Shown one piece after another: positions 1-10,724 of a stretch of DNA of 54,003 nucleotides. The first letter of the stretch is position 1, and every line of letters begins with the position of its first letter. The notes beneath the pieces are model-generated. The model was not told the origin of the DNA. It ran no database searches and saw only the letters and a list, made by a program, of their open reading frames with translations. This stretch comes from Zygnema cylindricum (Eukaryota > Streptophyta > Zygnematophyceae > Zygnematales > Zygnemataceae), in contig JBBHKE010001846.1 of NCBI GenBank assembly GCA_037447655.1, positions 174,014-228,016 on the forward strand, in the 5' to 3' direction. A program made the position numbers and the translations under genes.

Positions 1-46
1 TCCCCCTCCCCCTCCCTCTCCCTTTACCTCTCTCTCTCTCGCTCAG
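1..46. repeat. CT-rich low-complexity tract
   Basis: The window opens with a pyrimidine run of CCCCCT and CTCT units ending in a CAG. It lies just upstream of the first recognised PRP3 exon and could be part of the intron or an acceptor tract, but I cannot place an exon next to it. Confidence 0.6.
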
Positions 47-235
47 TTATAAGTGACTCTAATTCTTGCAATATTAATAACAAATCCTGATTTGATTCTA
101 TGCAAAACAAATGAATGAACCTTGTTTTTTTTTTTTTTGTGAAATCATCATTTTATTCTATGCAAACAAATGAGTGAAGCAGTATTTTTTATTATTTTTT
201 CTCACTTTAATGAAACTTTGTCGGGTTTTTGATAG

Positions 236-1532
236 TGAGGGAGACGAGCGAAGCAGGAACCATGACAGAGTGTCACACGAAAGTGGCTACAGAAAAGAAA
301 AGGGAGATGGAAGAGAAAGAGGAGAGGGAAGAGATAAAGAAGTAGGACGAGAGAAAAAAAAGGAAAGAAATGTTGAGGTTGATGACGATGAGGGGAAAGA
401 GAGAGGAGGAGAAAGAGAGGAGTTGCATCGGAGGCATTCGGATCGCAAAGGGGGGGAGGTAAGTAATCGGAGGACGGAAGAGGAAGATGGGAAGAGAAGC
501 GGAAAGGAGAGGAGGGAGAGAGGGAGAATTGACGAGGAAGATGGGAATAGAGAGGGGAAGGATAGGAGGGAGAGGAGGAGGATTGAAGAGGAAGATTGGA
601 ACAGAGAGGGGAAGGAGAGGAGGGAGAAAGGGAAGGAGAGAAACAGAAGTGAGAATGGAGGAAAAGAAGATTCTGCAGATGGTGATAAAAGACAAGAGCT
701 CCAAAATAAGACAAAGGAATCATTAGATGGAAAAGGGGTAAGGAAAGAAGAGGAAAGGGAAGGAAAAAGAGGTAGGGAAAGCCAGGAGTTGAGAGAAGGG
801 AAAGGAGGGAGGAAAATGGACGAGGTAGAGGTTGCCGATGGGAGAGAAGACAGAGGGGAGAGAGGCAAACGAGATAAAAGAACTAGCCGGAGTTTAGAGG
901 AGAGGGCAGAAAGGAGGGAGAGGGAGGAGGAAAAGGTTGAGAAGGACGTAGAGAGGAGATACAGAGAGAAGGACAGGGGAGAGAAAGACAGTGGGGAGGG
1001 AGATAGAGGAGAGGAGGAGGCGAAATCTGGAATGAATGGAGAGGGAACTTTTGTCAGGGGATTGGAGGAAGGGGGGGAAAATCGAAAGGAAGAAATTAAG
1101 AAAGAGGAGGATCAAATAGTCGAAACAAAAGTTGATGAAAAAATTGGACAAGTGAAAGTCAAAGAAGAGGAGGAAACAAACACTACTATAGGTATTGAGG
1201 AAGGTAGGGAAAAGAGGAAAGAGAAAGATGAAACTGAAAGGAAGAATACGAAGAGGAGGAGATGGGACCAGAATGAGGAGAAAACAGAAAAAGTGGAAGA
1301 TGTGGATGGGAGAGGACTGGAAAAGCGTTTTGGAGTAAATGGAGAAGTTAAGGTTGAAGTCAGTTTAGAAATTGGAGGTAAAGGTGGAAATTCTCTCGGT
1401 ACGGTGAATGGAGTGGATAACCAGGTTGCAAAGGTAAACCGTGTTTTTCTACCAATTCTCTTCAGAACCTTAAATCATAAAAATCAACTTCTGTTTATAT
1501 ACATATATATGTATATATTTGTATATTTATAT

Positions 1533-1591
<59 letters not shown>

Positions 1592-4500
1592 TTGATTTTG
1601 TTTTTGGAGACTGATTGAAAATTTTGTTTGGAGTGGTAAACAGTGTAGAGTCATATTCTTCCCTCCATACCCTTTAAGCGGTAAGAGATAGCCTCCTTTA
1701 ATTTCTGTCGTTCTATCTTGAGTTTTCTATTATGAGCTTTTCGATTATTGAATATTGTCTATTTTGAGTTTTTATTTTATGAGCTTTTCCTATGATGAGG
1801 GTCTCTCTGACGATTTTTTTTTTTAGATGCTTTTTTTCTGCTGTAGAGTTACAATATTTAAAAACCGTTCTTTGACACTTATGGCTTTTGATAAACTGCC
1901 ACGGCAAGTACATTTGGCAAGTATTCTTAACTTTAATAACTCGTGTAGATGTTTTGTTCATTGCTGAGGTTATATATATTCTTATTTTTATATTTTTTGT
2001 CTTTGGTTTTTCAGGTTGCTCCTCCTGCTTCTACTGTTTCTCCAGTGCCTCCATCCATTACTCCGACAACTCAAATTTCGACAGGAGGACCTCCTACTGC
2101 TTCTACTGCCAATGCTCCTTCTGGAACCCTAATATCCACCTCCGGACAGGAAAAGGCTAAGCCTGCTTTGAATTTGGAGGCCCTTGCCAAGGCCAGAAAG
2201 GCTCTGGAAATGCAGAAGAAGCTCAACGAGAGACTTGCGAAATTGCCTCAAGTAAGAGAAATAATCTTGTCTGTAAACTGTTTATAAACGGTGTATAACT
2301 GTTCATAACTGTTTACAGTTGTTTACAAATGATATTTTTGAAATTATTAGCTTCCATGAGTCGGCTCGATTGCCCCAGACTCTTCTTTCTCTTATTTTGT
2401 ATGGACACGTGGAGGCTTTATAAACATGTAATTGCTGTTTCAACTACAACATGTAATTTTTACGGGCAGTTTGTACAAGGAATATATAAACATGTGACTT
2501 TGATATGGTGCTGTGATTACACTGACTTAATTTATGCGATGTTACGGAGCCCTTCATTTCCAGTTGCAATCTTGACTTCAATTATCTTCTCTTCGTTTCT
2601 CGAGCTTTCTCTTCTGTTGTCTAAACACCCTGAAAAGGCCCTGAGAAGTCTTTGAAAAAGGCTAAAAACTCGAACGACCCCACAGAACCTTGAAAGCCCA
2701 ACAGATCCATTAATGCAGAAGCTGCCAAAATATGTTGCATGTGAAGGTGTTTTCCAATCTTGTTTACAGTACTTGAATGTTTCAAGAGAAGTCCATTTTT
2801 TCAAACGGATCGAGTTTTTTTGTCTTAAGTTTTTTTGAGGACCAGCAGGCTTTCTTTGTTATTGTATCCAATGCCATTCTGACTAGAAAAATATATTGTG
2901 TGTGAACAACCAATTCGTAGCTTCCTCATTTTATTATTAATCTGAGAAATTTCTAGCCGAAAGAACCTATTGTATGTGAGCAATCAATTTCTAACGCTTC
3001 ATTTTACGATTAATATGAGGCTTTTTTGGTTAGAAGGACGTATTGTGTGTGAACTTGAATAATAAATTGAGAATTTTCTGGCTTGATGACGATATTGTAT
3101 GTGAACAATCAATTTGTAGTTTTTATCAGTTTATTAGTAATCTGAGAATATCTCTATAGAAGAAAATATTGCACGTGAATTATCAATCAATCCTTTATTT
3201 TATGATTAACCTTAGAATTTTACTGTCATGGATTTTGTACAGTTGAACAAAGCTGGAGCGGCGACTTCATCTGCGATAAAAGCGTCACTCGCCTCTCCCT
3301 CTCCCGCTTCCTCCGTAGTTCCCCCATCTACCTCGTCACCACTGTCAGTTACTCCTCCAATATCTGCCGGAATCTTACCCACTCCTCCTTTACCACAGCC
3401 TGGTTTGTCCTTGGGAGCTTCTGGTTCCTTACTCCCTGGTACAACAACAACAACAATTTCTTCCCAACTTCCTCCTCAAATTCCCCAAATTCCTCAAATT
3501 CCTGCTTCTCAGATTACGCCTCCTCAAATTCCTCCTTCTGGTGTTTCTCCCCAGTTAGGAGCTTCTTTTCCAGGTTTCATGCCCGGTTTACTACCTTCCC
3601 TGATGCAAAATCTTATACCGGGTTTTCCGGGGATGACCCCCGGTGTGTTACCGAGTTTAGATGTTATGTTAAAAGCTCAAGCTATGGCTCAACAAATGGG
3701 TTTTTCGCAAGCAAATTTACTTTCTGGAGTAAGGGGACCAATAGGAAGTATTGGGGCAGTCAATTCTTCTATGGAACCGAAACCGGAAAAACCTCCGGTG
3801 CTTCGATTGGATGCACATGGAAGAGAAATCGACGAGTCCGGAAAGGTGGTAGAGAGAGGGAAACAGGGACCTATCAGCACACTTAAGGTGAGGACTCGGC
3901 ATTATTAATTAAACATATAATATGATGGTCGAATATATAGAGAATAAGGCTGTCTGTCTGTCCGGGCCTTTTTTTCTCTTCAATTGAAGAGGAATGTAAT
4001 TGTCTTTTGTGCTCTCTCATTGTGGACCCAGGCGATAGATAGGGAAGGACCGTTTGTCTTTTAGAATGACATTTTGTGTCTTTTTTTGTTTTATTTCTTT
4101 GTTGTTTTCCCGTTGTTGTGTTTTTGGGTGCGAAAATTGAGGGATGGTTTTCTTGTTCATAATGACTGTTTTTGAAAAGGTTTTATGGGATTTTGCATTA
4201 TGGTTAATTTGACGTTCCAGAGTTTGAGTATAGACAAAACACTGAGTAGTTAAAATCGGGTTTAATTTTCCAGGTCAATATCAATAAGGCTAAGAAAGAG
4301 GCGTTTAAAATCCTTCGACCAGAATTGGAGGAAGACCCCGTTGACAGTCCCTTTTACGATGAGCGTATGGGAATCAACAAAACAAAATTAATTCGAGCAC
4401 GAAAACCGAGCTTAAATTTTGTGGCAGAGGGTGAAATGATTCGGCAAGCGGAAATGCAACGTCTAAGGGTATATTTTTCACCAAAAGCACCCAGTCTTTA

Positions 4501-6629
4501 TGTGAATTTTGGCTTCTTTTTTTGTACGATACACCGTGTATTGCTATTAACGTTAATGTTTTTTTTAGACTTGAAAGTTCAACCCTTATTTCTCCATACA
4601 CACCTGTCAAACTATTAATGTAACGGTTGCGATGGAATGGTAAGATTCTTACCGTCCAATTGCCGGTCTTCTAATGAAAATCGGACAGGTGTGTTTGAGA
4701 AAAGTTGATTTAAATGGAGAAAAAAAAAGCTCGAATGATACGTGAAATAACCTGGGGTATTAAAGATAGAAATGGGTTGTTGTTATTTTGTTTTTTTTGT
4801 TACCACTAGGCACAAGTAGGGGAGGCTCGAATGATGGAATTGAGGGCGAGGCAAGCCGCCTTTTCAAGGGCAAAGGCGGAACAAGCAAAAGAGGAAAACC
4901 CCAATATGATTGCCGTCGCAGAAAGGGCCCCAATAGAACAGAAAAAGCCCAAGGACCCAATTCCTGACACCGAGTGGTGGTGAGTTTCCTTTCCCTTTAT
5001 TATACTACACCGCGAATCGCTGTTAGCGTTAATAATACTAAATCAGCGCCTCTTTTTTAGTTGCTCGTGGACATCAAATAGTGTTGGTAGTATTAATTCT
5101 TATTTTCTTAGCGTTTGTTTGATAAGCGACTGGAAATTGTCCACGTCGCTGGAAACCGTTAATAATATATTTACTCTAATGGTGGTTCACGAGGGAATTC
5201 ACAAAAAACTTTCAAAAACTTGAAAACAGTACAGGTTTTTTTTCATTCGGTCGCCCTCGTATAATAAACTGGATCGACTAATGGTATGGTTTTCCATTTG
5301 TGCAATATTAGGGCTTCTGTGGGCTTTCTGTGTCCACTTATTTTCTGTTATTATGTTTGACATTAATTTATACGTCACTGTTTTAAAATTAGCACCTTAA
5401 AATACTGTGGTTTTTACATCTTATGGTTTGATTCTGTAAACTTTCCTTCTCTTTGGTTGATGATAAACATGTTAAATTTTCATCCTAGGTTTTAGTTCCG
5501 TCGTCGCAAGCTTCACCCTCATTGGTGACCAGTCCTTGCGTTTCATATTTCTATTTGTATTTTTACACCGGTTCTCCATCTCTCTAATTTTGTACTTTAT
5601 ATCCGTTGATGTGTGATTCTTGATATGGGACTCTGTTTTTTTTCTTTAGTTTTGACAATAGTCGACATGGGCCTGTTAGTTTAATAGTATGTCGTCTTCA
5701 CATGTTGATTTCTGATCTTGTTTTTCTTTCCTTCGTGTTGGGATATATTTTTTTTCAGGGATGTACCGATTCTTGCAAACGGAAAATACAATGTGGACAT
5801 TGTAGACGGGAACACGAATGTGAAAAGTGGTAAAATTACCATTTATGTGGAACATCCTGTCCCTATCGAGCCTCCGGCCGAGGCTCCTCCTCCACCTCCT
5901 CAACCTCTAAAACTGACGAAAAAGGAACAGAAAAAACTGCGTACTCAACGTCGATTGGCTCGCGAGAAAGAACGTCAGGAAATGATTCGCCAGGGGCTGT
6001 TAGAGCCTCCGAAACCGAAGGTAAAAATGAGTAATTTGATGAAAGTTTTAGGGGCAGAGGCAACTCAAGATCCTACAAGAATGGAACAACAAGTGAAAAG
6101 TGCTGCGGCAGAGAGAGAACAGGCCCACGTGGATAGGAATTTGGCGAGAAAACTGACTCCGGAGGAGAGGAGAGAGAAAAAAGACAGAAAATTGTTTGAA
6201 GATCCCAGTAACGTCGAGACGATCGTCTCCGTTTATCGACTCGTTCATTTGGTACATCCTCAGACCCGATTTAAAGTAGATATAAACGTCCAGGAAAATA
6301 GGATGACGGGAAGGTGTGTGATGACCGACGATATGACGATGGTGCTGGTAGAGGGAGGGACGAAATCGAGCAAAAGGTTTAAAAAATTGATGTTACAGAG
6401 AATCAAATGGGGTACGGCGGTTTTGGAGGAAAAAGAAGGAGATCCTAAATCGATTCTCGGAGCTCGTCCAAATGATTGTAAACTTGTATGGGAAGGAGTC
6501 GTTTCGACTCCTTCATTTGAAGATTTTCAAATCGAGGAATTTCGAACAAGTCCTGCCGCTAGGAGATTTCTCGAAGAGAAAGGTTGCGGTCATTATTGGG
6601 ACCTCGCGATCAAATTCCCGACAGAATAG
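236..6629 (+). CDS. PRP3: U4/U6 small nuclear ribonucleoprotein PRP3 (5' partial)
   Basis: PRP3 is a U4/U6 snRNP protein that holds the U4/U6 duplex in the tri-snRNP for spliceosome activation in the nucleus; the Arabidopsis homologue RDM16 is also linked to RNA-directed DNA methylation. Exons that join in frame: 236-1433, 2015-2251, 3243-3887, 4274-4468, 4810-4979 and 5759-6629 (TAG). Exon 1 encodes about 400 very charged residues (K/E/R/D). Exon 2 has the KARKALEMQKKL helix and exon 3 a Pro/Ser/Gln-rich stretch followed by VLRLDAHGREID. Exons 4-6 carry the conserved PRP3 domain (LTKKEQKKLRTQRR, ISNLMKVLG-like) and the C-terminal DUF1115 fold ending in HYWDLAIKFP. The exon 1 acceptor is inferred from a TTTTTGATAG tract; the start codon and any PWI domain are upstream of the window. 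About 1,038 codons are seen, more than in human PRPF3 because of the charged region. Confidence 0.93.
1535..1583. repeat. (TA)n microsatellite
   Basis: An almost pure TA dinucleotide run lies in PRP3 intron 1, about 100 bp after the exon 1 donor at 1433/1434. Short open frames read through it are artefacts. Confidence 0.9.
4532..4757. mobile_element. TA-flanked MITE, family A, in PRP3 intron 4
   Basis: The left end CACCGTGTATTGCTATTAACG follows a TA. The body folds on itself around a central GGTAAGATTCTTACC palindrome, with flanking arms of the CACACCTGTC / GACAGGTGTG type. Five other copies lie in the window. The right end is diverged, so its limit is approximate. It sits in the intron between the exons ending at 4468 and starting at 4810. 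Confidence 0.75.
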
Positions 6630-7515
6630 AGAGCTTTTTTACTTGTTTTTTTTTGTTTGTTTCTAATTTTGTAGGCTATTGCGATGTACTTTGGTAAAGA
6701 AGGTTTGTGGAAGGCTTTGTTATTGAAAAACACGAATAACAAAGAACCTTGAAAATGGAAAACCTTAAAATTTGAAAAACCCAAAAACAGAAATCTAAAA
6801 AATGAAAACTTTTTTTTGAAGTGGTTGGTTGTCCATTATTTTTGGCGAAGAGCTCCCAAAATAATCTCACTAGCAGTCTAATTTGTGATTTTTGAATGTA
6901 ATTTAGTTTTTCGTTTTTCCGGATGATGGTTTTCGTTGAACGACAGTTTTTCCAGTTTGCGTCTCTTGTATATGTATTTTACTCCATTTTGTGTTTGCAT
7001 GGAGTTACTTTGTATATCTTCATTAGAGGTGATGTAGAGGTAAAGTTTTGTTCGCCGTTTAACATTTCAAATTCTCTTAGTGAACACCGGTTTCCATTTG
7101 GATACGGCAATGGGAAGCTAAGGATCTCCGACATGAGAGGAAAATGCATGGAGGAAAATGAGTTTAAATGTTGACAAAAAATGTTGACTTAGAAATTACC
7201 TCCTCTTCAAGAAACCTTCCTTCCTTCAAACATGCCTTTTCTGCACACAGGATTAGCTTGTCAGTCACCACTGCCTTAGTTTTAGGGTTTTTTAGTATTT
7301 AGCATGTCTATAGCGTTTTCCTTGTCCTGCATGTATTCAAAGGCCACCGTTTCCGCTGTTGCAGTGTTCCTTATGAAGTGGTACCCCATAGCATTTGTTT
7401 AGTTGTAGGAAATAAACCAAAAAAAGGTCATTTACTAACCTGACCTTATGGAAGACACGACAACCAACAAGCGCATCCATACGTTTACTGAGACCGCCTA
7501 ATGGAAGTTTGTCCA
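6630..7515. other. PRP3 3' flank, no gene seen
   Basis: AT-rich sequence follows the PRP3 stop codon. An AATAAA at 7411-7416 is a possible polyadenylation signal, but it lies about 780 bp from the stop and is unproven. No coding similarity was recognised on either strand. Confidence 0.5.
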
Positions 7516-7733
7516 AGGGTGAAGTTCCATCAGGAAATTATGTAATTGTACGCCAACATTAATGGTTGTTAATTTTTGGACGATGTCCCATCTCGTAGAG
7601 TCTGTAAACCACGTGTTCAAAATTGAATGGTACCACGAAAGTCAAGGTCAGATAGTGAAAATCGTCAAAGATTTTTCACACCGACCAATTTTAACTTACC
7701 AGCTCATTTTTTAGGGTCCTTGTTCTTTTCATA

Positions 7734-8180
7734 GTTCAAAAGTAGGCGTTTCTATTGTAGGTCTTTTGTCGGCGCCTTCATCGTAAGTTGTGTTTTGAGC
7801 TTTTCATGTGATCGTCTTAAGTCGCTACTTTGATCAGCGACCGTCCGATCGTCCAAATCTGACGATAGTCCTATCGTAAGTTGTGTTATAGGCTTTTCAT
7901 GTGATCTTCTTAGATCGCTACTTTTATCAGCGACCGTCCGATCGTCCGAATCTGACGGTTTAAATAAAAAGTCGCTCAAAACTCACAGAAAAATATTTTT
8001 GTCCGTTTTTTTTTTCAAATTTAGACATGACGTTTAATTCTCTATCGATCCATGTGCAACTCAACCCTGTTACTATTTTATTTCATTTTGCGGCCAATAC
8101 AATATGGGTCTTAAGGGTATATTGTATTTTTTGCGTACAATAGGCATATTGTATGGGTGTACTTTCACCTACTTTTGAAC
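7734..8180. mobile_element. TA-flanked MITE, family E, copy 1
   Basis: The terminal inverted repeats are GTTCAAAAGTAGG and CCTACTTTTGAAC, flanked by TA on both sides (7732-7733 and 8181-8182). The body contains a 93-bp unit twice (starts near 7781 and 7874) with the motif GCGACCGTCCGATCGTCC. A shorter copy lies at 40278-40575. It is non-coding and nested in element D1. Confidence 0.8.
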
Positions 8181-8429
8181 TATGGTTCGTTTCGCATGAC
8201 GAAATAGCGTTGCCAAAAATAGTGCCACGAAACAGCCTTGCCAAAAATAGCGTGACGAAAGTGCTTTGCGAATTTAACTTTTGGATTCTCAGCTGAATTT
8301 TGGTGGACTTGCGTCCACTTTATTCGAAGGTACATACGATGGTAGTCATCCTGACACGTATCTTTATCATCCAACGTGTCGTGACTTTTCGATTTTTGTA
8401 ATTGAATACTCACCTCCTCAAGGTGGCTA

Positions 8430-8645
8430 CAACCGTGAATCGTAATTAGCGTTAATGTTTTTTTCGACAGTCAAAAATCTTTTCTCCGTACACACTTGTC
8501 AGATTGTGGATCTGACGGTTGCGATTGAAAGGTAAGATTCTTACCTTCCAATTGGCGGTCTCAAATTGAAAAACTGACAAGTGTGTACGGAGAAAAGATG
8601 TTTTCAGTGGCGAAAAAACTATTAACGCAAATTACGATTCACTGT
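8430..8645. mobile_element. TA-flanked MITE, family A, copy 2
   Basis: The left end CAACCGTGAATCGTAATTAGCG follows TA. The two halves are near-complementary: TTTTCTCCGTACACACTTGTC is mirrored by GACAAGTGTGTACGGAGAAAA, around a central GGTAAGATTCTTACC. The right end ACGATTCACTGTTG is slightly decayed. Confidence 0.85.
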
Positions 8646-9380
8646 TGAATGTGAAGGTAGTCAAATTACCAAACCGATTTGAGCGAATACCGTGCGGATG
8701 AATATCCAACAGTCATTGTTACCTCGCGGAGTTTTGGAAAGTATTGGAAAGATTCTTTGTAATGTTGTTTTGCGAAAAAAAACAAAAACAAGTGGTACGG
8801 CATAGTATGAAAGGGTACGGATTCCTATAAACAACCTCGTCTGACAGAATTTATATTGTATTTGTCTTTTATTAAATGAAACATCATAATTCCTAAGGGT
8901 GAAGTTCCATTAGGACATACTGTAATTGTACGGCCAACATTACAGTGATTCAATTTGAACGAAGTTCCATTGCGCGGAGTCTGTAATTCACGTGCTCAAA
9001 ATTGAGTGGTACCACGTAAGTCAATATCGGATATTGAAAATCGTCACACCGACCAAAATCTTCATTTGCTTACCATGTACGTGCGTACCAGGTCATCATG
9101 CAACACAACTTTTGTACTCTTTGCAGACGCTTTGTCAGATACCACCGCATTTTTTAGGGTTCCTGTTTTTACGCGTAACGAATGAGCGCTGCCAAAAATA
9201 TAATGTGACGAATGGGCGCTAACAAAAATAGCATGATGAAAGTGCGTTACGAGATTTCGATTGTATTTTTTGTTGTATATTTTAATGCGTATATCGTGTG
9301 CGAATTCTTTTGATTTCCGTCGGTTTCCATATTGACACGTATGCTTATTTTCCAGCGTGTGGCGACTCAAATTTTTCTGT

Positions 9381-9472
9381 AATTGGTGATGTACCTCTTG
9401 GTGATGTACCTCGAGAGGTACATCACCAATTAGTAATTGGTGATGTACCTCTAGAGGTACATCACCAATTAC
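9381..9472. repeat. Short perfect palindromes next to the hAT insertion
   Basis: The unit AATTGGTGATGTACCTC and its complement GAGGTACATCACCAATT alternate here twice, giving two strong hairpins in about 90 bp. The second palindrome runs into the hAT target-site duplication CCAATTAC. Confidence 0.85.
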
Positions 9473-9707
9473 TAGTGTTGTGTATCGGTAAGGATTTGCC
9501 GATAACCGATATGGACCTTTTTTCGGGTACCCGATAATCGATATATTGGTACGATATATCGCTATCGGTATTATCGCCAATAAATACCCGATATTTATCG
9601 GTTTTATCGGCGATAACACCGATATCGATAACTATTGGCGATATATGTACGGACCGTACATATAAATGTACGGTCAGTACATTTAACTGTACGTCTTATT
9701 CCCCGGA

Positions 9708-10675
9708 TGTAACAGGATCTCCTACCTCTCAGAAAATCCCATTACTACAAACAATTCCAACCACACATTCCACACATTGGAAAATACACATCCACATTGG
9801 AAAACACTCACATAAGGATAAACTTTAATTGAAAAGAAGCTTCTGTCCACATAACATTAGCTTGGTCTCTTGCCCTCGTGGCTCAACCCTTCAATTTAAA
9901 GTGTTTCCTCTACTCTCCACTCTTAATAATTCTATCTCTTAACTACTAAAACACTATTTAGTTAGTAAGAGATTTCAATGCAAAAATGCCTTTTCTCCAA
10001 TTTGGTATTAATCGCTCAGGACCAAGATCAGCTGGAAATTTCACAAACTTTTCCAAAGGAAAAGATGTCTACTCTCCTCTTACACTTCACTATTTATCCA
10101 TCATCGCCCTGGACTCGCCAGGCCAGAGTCAACGCTCCGTTTTAACAGGCTTTTACCTGGGCCAATCATTGATCAGCAAAGACTCAGACTGACCAATGCA
10201 AAAACGTGCGAAATCTCTTACTAACTACTTAGCGCTTTACTAACCAATCAAACGTTACGTTTCACTACGTAACATTTACGTGCAAAATTGCGCGCCAAAC
10301 GAAACGCGACTTCGCACGAGCGTGCGTAACAAATTTCGCACGCGAAACTTCCTACGAAATTCCCTTAAGTGAAAGTGACGTTTCGTACTAAAATTTGTAC
10401 GAAACGAAGCACCGTGCATACTAAACGTTTCATTAGAACTTTATGAAACGTACGCGCGTAATTTCGGTACTAATTTGACCCTTAACCCGTTTCAATGATA
10501 CCCACTTGTTATTTAGACCCCACGCTGTCACCTAAATACACCCATCGCTATAACTTTTAAAATATAACTCCAAATAGCGTGATTCTTTCGCGGACGTCTA
10601 CCAATTTTAGTACTCTATAATTATAACACCTAAATACCCATTTATAAACAAGTTCGATCCGCTATTACTGTTACA
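9708..10675 (-). repeat. Gypsy 3' LTR (left copy)
   Basis: This 968-bp copy starts TGTAACAGG and ends TGTTACA. Compared with the right copy it shows a few substitutions and one T deletion. Small open frames inside (such as 9986-10192) also occur in the other LTR but show no protein similarity. Confidence 0.96.
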
Positions 10676-10692
10676 TCATCCCCTCTTTATTT
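10676..10692 (-). other. Polypurine tract of the gypsy element
   Basis: On the element strand the sequence just before the 3' LTR is AAATAAAGAGGGGATGA, a purine-rich run in the position of the plus-strand primer. Confidence 0.8.
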
Positions 10693-10724
10693 TTAACTGA
10701 CCTCAGTTAAAACACCTTTAATTA

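Larger units (their letters stand above)
7516..8850. mobile_element. Degenerate copy (D1) of the AGGGTGAAGTTCCAT element
   Basis: This begins with AGGGTGAAGTTCCATCAGG and follows the same order of motifs as the neighbouring copy starting at 8896. Shared parts include the CACGTG..CAAAATTGA..TGGTACCACG block and, at the right, the ATATCCAACRGTCATTGTTA block. The right terminal inverted repeat is lost. Two smaller elements, at 7734-8180 and 8430-8645, are inserted in it. No transposase is visible. Confidence 0.6.

Noticed and set aside
202-868. Long minus-strand open frames rich in Ser/Leu/Pro opposite PRP3 exon 1
   Set aside because: They are a by-product of the purine-rich sense strand; the plus-strand exon fits the PRP3 gene and splices in frame.
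9986-10192. 68-70-residue open frame present in both LTRs (also 16794-17009)
   Set aside because: It lies in duplicated LTR sequence, has no recognisable similarity, and is frame-variable between copies.
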